From NCBI GenBank assembly GCA_946539105.1, contig CAMNHG010000077.1, forward strand, positions 1-6,407: a stretch of 6,407 nucleotides of DNA, written 5' to 3'. Positions 1 through 3,642 of this stretch are shown here, piece by piece. Numbering within the stretch: position 1 is the stretch's first letter; the number at the start of each line of letters is the position of its first letter. The translations under genes and the position numbers were made by a program. This DNA is from an uncultured Clostridia bacterium (GTDB lineage: Bacteria; Bacillota; Clostridia; Oscillospirales; Acutalibacteraceae). The notes below the pieces were generated by a model. It saw only the letters and a program-made list of their open reading frames with translations, did no database searches and was not told where the DNA came from.

Positions 1-872
1 TGAAATTTGCTTGCTATGCGCGTGAAATCGGTGAGCAAGGGACGCCACATATACATATCTATATTGTATTCCCTTCGGCGAGACGATTTTCTACTTTGTT
101 GAAATTGTTTCCCGGTGCTCACATAGAAACCACTTATGGTTCGGTGCAGGATAATATAGATTACATCAAAAAAGAAGGCAAATTTGCAAACACTAATAAA
201 GCCGAGACAAAAGTTGAGGGCTCTTATAGAGAAGTCGGCGAAATTCCAACAAGTGAATCTTTCAATTCATCTGACATGGAAGAAGTTGTTAAACTTCTCG
301 AAGAAGGATATTCTGTCATCGAAATTATAAAGACATATCCTAAATACGCCTTCAAAATCAATTCTATCGAAGCTGTGAAGCAAGCGTTTCTCGCTCAAAA
401 ATATCGCGAGATTATGCGAGCTGTTGAGGTTACATACAAATTTGGCACTACAGGAACAGGTAAGACCAGAAGCATTTATAACGACTACGCGCCCGAAGAT
501 GTTTGCAGAATAACCTCATACCAAAAAAATGGAGTTAGATTTGATTCCTACAAATGTGAGGATGTTCTTGTTTTTGAAGAATATGCAAGTCAGATTCCGA
601 TCGAGGATTTTCTTGTATATCTCGATATATATCCTTTGATGCTACCTGCACGATACTCAGACAAGACTGCTTGTTACACAAAGGTGATCATTACTTCAAA
701 TCTGCCTTTACAAGCACAATATATACTTGAACAAAGCACTAAGCCCGAGACATACGCTGCGTTTCTAAGACGAATTAACTATGTCGAAGAATACGCTGCA
801 GACGGCACAGTAATTCGCACAATGATTAATGAGCCTGTAAAAATCAAGAAAGAGGTTGAAACAAATGATTAA
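1..872 (+). CDS. rep: CRESS-like Rep: HUH endonuclease plus SF3 helicase, 5' end missing
   Basis: Replication initiator that would nick the element's origin and unwind it for rolling-circle replication. The frame is open from the first bases, so the true start and the first Rep motif lie off the window. Visible in order: GTPHIHIYIVF at about 39-71, with the HUH metal-binding histidines; DYIKKEGKF at about 159-185, fitting the catalytic YxxK; a helical linker; Walker A GTTGTGKT at 444-467; a Walker B-like VLVFEEYA near 564-587 (EE where many viral Reps have DD); motif C VIITSN at 684-701; and an arginine pair in FLRRINYV near 768, a possible arginine finger. This set is that of CRESS-DNA virus Reps and their bacterial plasmid relatives. 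A TTG at 96 is not the start, because the HUH motif lies upstream of it. The stop overlaps the next small frame by 8 bases. Confidence 0.9.
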   Translation, partial: KFACYAREIGEQGTPHIHIYIVFPSARRFSTLLKLFPGAHIETTYGSVQDNIDYIKKEGKFANTNKAETKVEGSYREVGEIPTSESFNSSDMEEVVKLLEEGYSVIEIIKTYPKYAFKINSIEAVKQAFLAQKYREIMRAVEVTYKFGTTGTGKTRSIYNDYAPEDVCRITSYQKNGVRFDSYKCEDVLVFEEYASQIPIEDFLVYLDIYPLMLPARYSDKTACYTKVIITSNLPLQAQYILEQSTKPETYAAFLRRINYVEEYAADGTVIRTMINEPVKIKKEVETND

Positions 873-1023
873 CAAAGAATATAAAAACAAACTTTTCCAC
901 AAAACATTTAAGCACATTTTGCGTGTTTATTTTGTTAACGGTATAAAAATAATGTTACAATCTATCCCTAAAGTTATATCGTTTATATTGCTCTTTCTCT
1001 GCCCACAGCGAGACGAATTATGA
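865..1023 (+). CDS. Small basic 52-residue frame overlapping rep, unknown
   Basis: ATG at 865 lies inside the last codons of rep (ATGATTAA overlap) and is preceded by AGAGG at 851-855 with a 9-base gap, so translation coupled to rep is plausible. The product begins MINKEYKNKLFHKTF, is rich in Lys and aromatic residues in its first half, and has a hydrophobic run (VISFILLFL) near residues 38-46. I recognise no family. Its frame enters the same region as the excisionase-like frame and stops at TGA 1021-1023, where the other frame has an ATG (1020). It may therefore be the original N-terminal part of that gene, read out of frame after a base loss, rather than a separate protein. Existence as a functional gene is uncertain. 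Confidence 0.35.
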   Translation: MINKEYKNKLFHKTFKHILRVYFVNGIKIMLQSIPKVISFILLFLCPQRDEL

Positions 1024-1115
1024 ACCGACAAGATTTTCCGCTTGTTCGCGTAGGCAAGAATATGAAGGTATCAAGTAGCGCATTTAACAAATGGGCTGAA
1101 GCAAGACAAATTTAG
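952..1115 (+). pseudogene. xis: Excisionase-like HTH gene with apparent frame break
   Basis: The frame ending at TAG 1113-1115 encodes LPTARRIMNRQDFP followed by LVRVGKNMKVSSSAFNKW. This is the second half of the small MerR/AlpA-type excisionase fold (recognition helix, DFPxxRVGK wing, then AFxxW helix). The frame is open only from 972, has no ordinary start upstream of the ATG at 1020, and that ATG alone would give just 31 residues. The missing N-terminal helix, MLQSIPKVIS, is encoded from ATG 952 in the frame one base off. Joining the two near 979-984 restores a family-sized protein of about 54 residues. This suggests loss of one base, a sequencing error, or less likely -1 frameshifting, since I see no canonical slippery heptamer. 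If functional, the product would bind near the element's ends and direct Int toward excision; it sits just upstream of int, as expected. Confidence 0.6.
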
Positions 1116-1118
1116 CAT

Positions 1119-1143
1119 AGGGCATTAATTTGTACAATGCCCT
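1119..1143 (+). terminator. Hairpin after the xis-like frame
   Basis: AGGGCATT (1119-1126) and AATGCCCT (1136-1143) form a perfect 8-bp stem with a 9-base loop, four bases after the stop codon at 1113-1115. No T-run follows (GATTACGC), so it is not a standard intrinsic terminator. It could be a weak terminator, an RNA 3'-end stabiliser separating the rep operon from int, or a protein-binding site. Confidence 0.4.
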
Positions 1144-1172
1144 GATTACGCAAAGAATAAACCATAAATGTC

Positions 1173-1201
1173 TTGAACAGAGGATTTGAGCATGGTATAA
1201 T
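1173..1201 (+). promoter_or_regulatory. SigA-type promoter of the integrase
   Basis: TTGAAC (1173-1178) matches the -35 box at five of six positions and TATAAT (1196-1201) is a perfect -10, with an ideal 17-base spacer. TG at 1193-1194 gives an extended -10 (TGGTATAAT). Transcription would begin near 1208, leaving a leader of about 40 bases before the ATG at 1249. It gives int its own strong promoter, independent of rep; such strength normally implies control by a repressor. Confidence 0.8.
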
Positions 1202-1224
1202 TATTATGTAAACAAATCCTCTGT
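1177..1224. repeat. Perfect 12-bp inverted repeat across the int promoter
   Basis: ACAGAGGATTTG (1177-1188) and CAAATCCTCTGT (1213-1224) are exact reverse complements separated by 24 bases. The left arm begins at the end of the -35 box and fills the spacer; the -10 lies in the central gap; the right arm lies in the predicted leader. Centres of the arms are 36 bases apart. A transcript from the predicted start at about 1208 lacks the left arm, so in that RNA the hairpin cannot form. A DNA operator or an Int/Xis site is more likely, although read-through RNA from rep could fold it. Confidence 0.7.
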
Positions 1225-1248
1225 GTTGTGGTTAGAAAGGATAATAAT

Positions 1249-2415
1249 ATGACAACCACAAAATTACAGAAAACAAAAAAGCTCCGTCCGAGAGGAACAG
1301 GCACTATCTACTATGACAAAAAGCGTAAGCGCTATATGGGGCAAGTCATTATTGATATAGGTAATGACAAAACCAAGAAAAAGACGGTTAGCGGACGCAC
1401 AAAAACAGAAGTGTCTGACCGTATGAAAGAGGTTGAATACAAATCAATTAAAGGCGAATACATAGAGAAGGATAAATCCACAATCTACGATATTGCCGAT
1501 AAAATGATTGAAGAACAGCTCTCCTTAAATGAAATCAGGCAGTCAACTTACGAGCGTAAAAAAGCAACCCTGAAAATGCTCAATGATATTTCAGGCAAGC
1601 AGATTCAAACTGTTTCAGAAAATGATATCAAGGAGTTTTTTGCCAATCATCTTTATTATTCGCAATCCTGCATAAATAAGATGTATCAATTGCTTGGGTG
1701 GGTATTCCAAAAATCTATACGCAAAAAGTTGATAATCGAAAACCCTTTGTCTGACATCAAACGACCAAAGTCAACTCAAAAACAAATCCCTGTCAGAGCT
1801 TTGACTATTGATGAACAGATTTCACTTTTGAATATTCTGAAAAACGAGGATATTCATTACAGTGAAATAATGATGTTGTCTATGTTTACAGGAATGCGAG
1901 TTGGTGAGTGTTGTGCTCTTTATGTTGAAGATATTGATTTTATTGAACACACAATCAGTATTAGCAAAACTGTTACAAGAGGCACAAACGGAACAACCGA
2001 GATTGGCGACACAAAGACCTATGCAGGTATTCGCACGATATTTGTCGGTGATGATGTTATTGACTTTTTGAGTGAATGTGTCGGAGATAAAACAACCGGT
2101 CTACTGTTCAAATCAAGCAATGATAAATTGATAACAACCAATCAGGTCAATTATTCTTATGCAAACGCGTTGCGTGACTATAACATAATTGATTATTCCG
2201 TTTACGGTCGAGTAGATTTACACAGCCTGCGTCATACATACGCAACCAGATGTATTGAATCGGGAATGCCTGCAAAGGTACTTCAAAAAATTCTCGGACA
2301 TACCGATATAGGTATAACTCTAAATGTTTATTGCTCAGTTTTTGAAAAATACGGAAGTGAGCACATAGCAGTTGCGGACGAGTATATGAGAGCAAATAAT
2401 CTTGCTATTGCATAG
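1249..2415 (+). CDS. int: Tyrosine recombinase (integrase), Tn916-Int-like
   Basis: Site-specific recombinase of 388 residues that would insert and excise the element at the tRNA-Leu attachment site. The start at ATG 1249 is preferred because AAAGG (1236-1240) lies 8 bases upstream; an in-frame GTG at 1228 lacks a ribosome site. Domains (numbered from 1249): an arm-binding N-terminal domain with RGTGTIYYDKKRKRYMGQV and a basic KTKKK strand (about 14-50), a SAM-like core-binding domain (about 77-170), and a catalytic domain (about 185-380). The catalytic residues are all visible: Arg217 in TGMRVGE, Lys256 in the beta-hairpin DTKTYAGIRT, His325 and Arg328 in HSLRHTYAT, His351 in LGHTDI, and the nucleophile Tyr361 in NVYCSVF. 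Length and order are full, so it is probably active. A tandem repeat and attR follow its stop codon directly. Confidence 0.93.
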   Translation: MTTTKLQKTKKLRPRGTGTIYYDKKRKRYMGQVIIDIGNDKTKKKTVSGRTKTEVSDRMKEVEYKSIKGEYIEKDKSTIYDIADKMIEEQLSLNEIRQSTYERKKATLKMLNDISGKQIQTVSENDIKEFFANHLYYSQSCINKMYQLLGWVFQKSIRKKLIIENPLSDIKRPKSTQKQIPVRALTIDEQISLLNILKNEDIHYSEIMMLSMFTGMRVGECCALYVEDIDFIEHTISISKTVTRGTNGTTEIGDTKTYAGIRTIFVGDDVIDFLSECVGDKTTGLLFKSSNDKLITTNQVNYSYANALRDYNIIDYSVYGRVDLHSLRHTYATRCIESGMPAKVLQKILGHTDIGITLNVYCSVFEKYGSEHIAVADEYMRANNLAIA

Positions 2416-2437
2416 ATAAGCCTACAGATAAGCCTGC
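2414..2437 (+). repeat. 12-bp tandem repeat at the end of int, possible arm sites
   Basis: AGATAAGCCTAC (2414-2425) is followed without gap by AGATAAGCCTGC (2426-2437), one mismatch. AAGCC recurs once more at 2461-2465. Short direct repeats between int and the attachment site are where the N-terminal domain of Tn916/lambda-type integrases binds, so arm-type sites are a reasonable reading; no binding is shown by the sequence itself. Confidence 0.6.
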
Positions 2438-2473
2438 AAGCATTGATTTTGGCAGTGTTTAAGCCATTTTCAA

Positions 2474-2488
2474 TGGTCGCCGGCACCA
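2474..2488 (+). other. attR: tRNA-Leu 3' end at the element boundary
   Basis: TGGTCGCCGGCACCA contains what reads as the end of a tRNA: T-stem 3' strand, acceptor strand CGCCGGC (2478-2484), discriminator A (2485) and CCA (2486-2488). Bacterial tRNA-Leu genes commonly start GCCGGCG and end this way. The bases before it do not continue a T-arm, so the tRNA identity starts abruptly here, as in an attachment site where the element replaces the upstream part of the tRNA. A strong terminator follows directly, as after a tRNA gene. The whole tRNA should be at the unseen left end. The isoacceptor cannot be told from this piece. Confidence 0.7.
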
Positions 2489-2530
2489 TAAAACTCAGAT
2501 ACCCTAAAAGGTATCTGGGTTTTATTTTTA
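2488..2530 (+). terminator. Strong intrinsic terminator (tRNA-Leu/int)
   Basis: Arms at 2488-2503 and 2510-2525 pair over 16 positions with a single G-T wobble and a loop of CTAAAA, followed by TTTTA. The core is CAGATACC/GGTATCTG, and the A-rich left and T-rich right ends make it work in both directions. It directly abuts the CCA, so before insertion it probably ended tRNA-Leu transcription; it now ends int transcription. Confidence 0.85.
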
Positions 2531-2535
2531 CCTTC

Positions 2536-2608
2536 GCGTGGCGACCGGACTTGAAGACGAGCGAAAAGAAAACAGTCCGGTGGACTGTTTTCCGCGAGAG
2601 AGCCACGC
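2536..2608. repeat. Nested hairpin region with competing stems
   Basis: An outer 7-bp stem GCGTGGC (2536-2542) with GCCACGC (2602-2608) encloses two mutually exclusive stems. The first is ACCGGACT (2544-2551) with AGTCCGGT (2574-2581). The second is GAAAACAGTCC (2568-2578) with GGACTGTTTTC (2582-2592), an 11-bp stem with loop GGT. On the minus strand the second hairpin is followed by TTTTCGC, so it could terminate leftward transcription. The part 2540-2556 repeats at 2690-2706, and 2559-2573 repeats at 2822-2836. It may be a copy of a dispersed intergenic repeat; I cannot name the family. Confidence 0.55.
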
Positions 2609-2670
2609 AAACTTATAGCTGAACACACGCCGCAACAAACGAGCTGTAACGCTTTCTTACCACAAACATA

Positions 2671-2706
2671 GGTCGCCGGCACCCATCACGGCGACCGGAC
2701 TTGAAG
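2671..2706. repeat. Second tRNA-Leu 3'-end-like copy with inverted partner
   Basis: GGTCGCCGGCACC (2671-2683) repeats the attR sequence (2475-2487) exactly, but the final A of CCA is replaced by C. Seven bases later GGCGACCGGACTTGAAG (2690-2706) repeats 2540-2556 exactly. Read on the minus strand, that is TTCAAGTCCGGTCGCC, which resembles a tRNA T-loop and the T-stem 3' strand. GGTCGCC (2671-2677) and GGCGACC (2690-2696) pair as a 7-bp stem. No complete tRNA can be folded here. It is best read as a remnant of an attachment site or decayed tRNA, or as part of a repeat family. Confidence 0.55.
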
Positions 2707-2739
2707 GTGACGAGAACGACCGCCGCCGGGGGCGGATGA

Positions 2740-2780
2740 AGGGAGTTCGAGGAAGCGCAGAAACAGGGAGTTCAAGGAAG
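2740..2780. repeat. 16-bp direct repeat pair
   Basis: AGGGAGTTCGAGGAAG (2740-2755) and AGGGAGTTCAAGGAAG (2765-2780) differ at one base and start 25 bases apart. No function can be assigned; they lie in the non-coding patchwork between attR and the membrane-protein promoter. Confidence 0.6.
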
Positions 2781-2821
2781 TGGCTTTAGCCGCAACGCTG
2801 AACGACCATGTTTCAAACGGA

Positions 2822-2848
2822 GAGCGAAAAGAAAACTGTTTGGCAGTT
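2822..2848. repeat. Second copy of GAGCGAAAAGAAAAC with hairpin
   Basis: GAGCGAAAAGAAAAC (2822-2836) is identical to 2559-2573. As in the first copy, its right end forms the left arm of a hairpin, here AACTG (2834-2838) with CAGTT (2844-2848) and loop TTTGG. On the minus strand the hairpin is followed by TTCTTTTCGCTC, like a leftward terminator. The conserved flank with a changed hairpin suggests a repeat family. Confidence 0.5.
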
Positions 2849-2875
2849 AAGATTTAAAACAGCAAAAATCATTTA

Positions 2876-2904
2876 TAGACAAACGCAAATTTTTTTGCTA
2901 TGAT
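2876..2904 (+). promoter_or_regulatory. Promoter of the membrane-protein gene
   Basis: TAGACA (2876-2881) and TATGAT (2899-2904) each match the SigA consensus boxes at five of six positions with a 17-base spacer, and TG at 2896-2897 gives an extended -10. Transcription would begin near 2911, giving a leader of about 24 bases. Confidence 0.7.
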
Positions 2905-2918
2905 TAGGTTAATCTAAT
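2903..2918. promoter_or_regulatory. Imperfect palindrome at the transcription start
   Basis: ATTAG-GTTAAT-CTAAT (2903-2918) is a 16-bp dyad with one mismatched pair around a central TTAA. It overlaps the end of the -10 box and the predicted start, where a repressor would block transcription. No regulator gene is adjacent. Confidence 0.4.
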
Positions 2919-2934
2919 GTTTAGGAGAATTGAT

Positions 2935-3585
2935 ATGAAGCTGATGCCTGCTCTGCCCGAGAGTATTTTTGATGTTTGCTACCTGATATTCGCGATTGTC
3001 AGCGGTATTTTGCTGCTGAAAAATTCAAAAGGCAAAAACGATATCCGCGTTTTCGGAATAATGACTCTGCTGCTCGGCTGCGGAGACGCGTTTCATTTGG
3101 TGCCGAGAGTGCTGAATTACTGGACTGACGGCGACTACACCGCCGCTCTCGGAATCGGCAAGCTGGTCACGTCAATAACGATGACGCTGTTTTACCTTTT
3201 GATGGAATACGCGCGCCGTGAACGGTACAAAATCACGGGCGAAAAAAGCGTTTTTACCTGCGTTTGGGCGTTGAGTATTATAAGAATCGCGCTTTGCTGC
3301 TTTCCGCAAAACGAATGGACAAGTGCCGAGCCTTCGCTGCTGTGGGGAATAATCCGCAACATTCCCTTCGCGCTGCTCGGAATTATGACGGTTGTGCTGT
3401 GGTTCAGAAGCGCGAAAGCCGACAAGCCGTTAAAGCTGATGTGGCTTGCCGTAACGCTTAGCTTTTTGTTCTACATTCCGGTTGTGCTTTTTGCTCAGAC
3501 AATACCGATGATCGGAATGCTTATGCTGCCGAAAACCTGTATGTACGTCTGGATGATTGTGATGTTCAAAAAAGCAAACAAATAG
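2935..3585 (+). CDS. Seven-helix membrane protein, unknown function
   Basis: A 216-residue hydrophobic protein. The start at ATG 2935 is chosen because AGGAG (2923-2927) lies 7 bases upstream; an in-frame ATG at 2917 would put that site inside the gene and lacks one of its own. Likely membrane segments are near residues 11-29, 38-60, 72-92, 105-123, 136-157, 166-187 and 190-211, with basic loops (KNSKGKND, ARRERYK, RSAKADKPLK) and a basic tail FKKANK. No signal peptide apart from the first helix. A polar motif GDAFHLVPR lies in the second segment (about 50-58); its Asp and His inside a membrane helix could bind a ligand or metal, but this is inference. I do not recognise a named family. It is alone behind its own promoter and converges on the SNF2 gene. 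Confidence 0.8.
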   Translation: MKLMPALPESIFDVCYLIFAIVSGILLLKNSKGKNDIRVFGIMTLLLGCGDAFHLVPRVLNYWTDGDYTAALGIGKLVTSITMTLFYLLMEYARRERYKITGEKSVFTCVWALSIIRIALCCFPQNEWTSAEPSLLWGIIRNIPFALLGIMTVVLWFRSAKADKPLKLMWLAVTLSFLFYIPVVLFAQTIPMIGMLMLPKTCMYVWMIVMFKKANK

Positions 3586-3600
3586 CTTTATATTAAAACG

Positions 3601-3640
3601 CCCCTGACAGAACGGTTGTTTCCGATTTGTCAGGGGTTAT
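3601..3640. terminator. Shared bidirectional terminator
   Basis: CCCCTGACA (3601-3609) and TGTCAGGGG (3628-3636) form a perfect 9-bp stem, extended inward by CGG/CCG pairs. On the plus strand it is followed by TTATTTTTA; on the minus strand by GCGTTTTAATAT. It lies between two converging stop codons, 15 bases after one and 6 bases from the other, and would stop both transcripts. Confidence 0.85.
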
Positions 3641-3642
3641 TT

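Larger units (their letters stand above)
1..2488 (+). mobile_element. Integrated CRESS-Rep element, right-hand portion
   Basis: The stretch carries, all on one strand, a rolling-circle-type Rep, a small frame, an excisionase-like frame and a tyrosine integrase, and ends at a tRNA-Leu 3'-end sequence. This is the order expected for a small integrative plasmid inserted in a tRNA gene, with the integrase next to the attachment site. It is visibly more AT-rich than the chromosomal genes to the right, which supports transfer. The left end (attL, intact tRNA-Leu, start of rep, and probably the replication origin and any other genes) is outside the window, so the total size is unknown. The right boundary is placed at the end of the presumed attR; the exact crossover cannot be fixed without attL. 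Confidence 0.75.
2531..2875. other. Repeat-rich intergenic stretch, no gene
   Basis: No frame on either strand here has a convincing ribosome site or protein-like sequence. The stretch is a patchwork of short direct repeats, GC-rich hairpins and tRNA-Leu 3'-end look-alikes, listed separately below. An additional small hairpin is CCGCC (2720-2724) with GGCGG (2731-2735). Frames on the minus strand across 2328-2682 translate the antisense of the tRNA remnant (ending FYGAGDH) and are not genes. Confidence 0.6.

Noticed and set aside
950..958. TAATGTTAC, one base from the CRESS nonanucleotide TAATATTAC
   Set aside because: A single mismatch in nine bases is expected by chance in AT-rich DNA, only a weak bulged stem can be drawn around it, and the Rep origin is usually upstream of rep, outside the window.
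1228..1248. GTG at 1228 as the int start
   Set aside because: The ribosome site AAAGG at 1236-1240 lies after it and fits the ATG at 1249.
2328..2682. Two overlapping minus-strand open frames (2328-2606 and 2470-2682)
   Set aside because: They read the antisense of the int end, the tRNA remnant and the terminator, with no ribosome site; the ending FYGAGDH is typical of spurious translation across a tRNA 3' end.
2740..2780. GAGTTCGAGG and GAGTTCAAGG as tRNA T-loops
   Set aside because: The flanking bases do not form a T-stem and no acceptor or anticodon arms can be placed around them.
2531..2875. CRISPR array
   Set aside because: Repeats here are short, only two copies each, unevenly spaced, and no cas gene is in the window.
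2917..2934. ATG at 2917 as the membrane-protein start
   Set aside because: It lacks a ribosome site and would enclose AGGAG, which is spaced correctly for the ATG at 2935; it is also only a few bases after the predicted transcription start.
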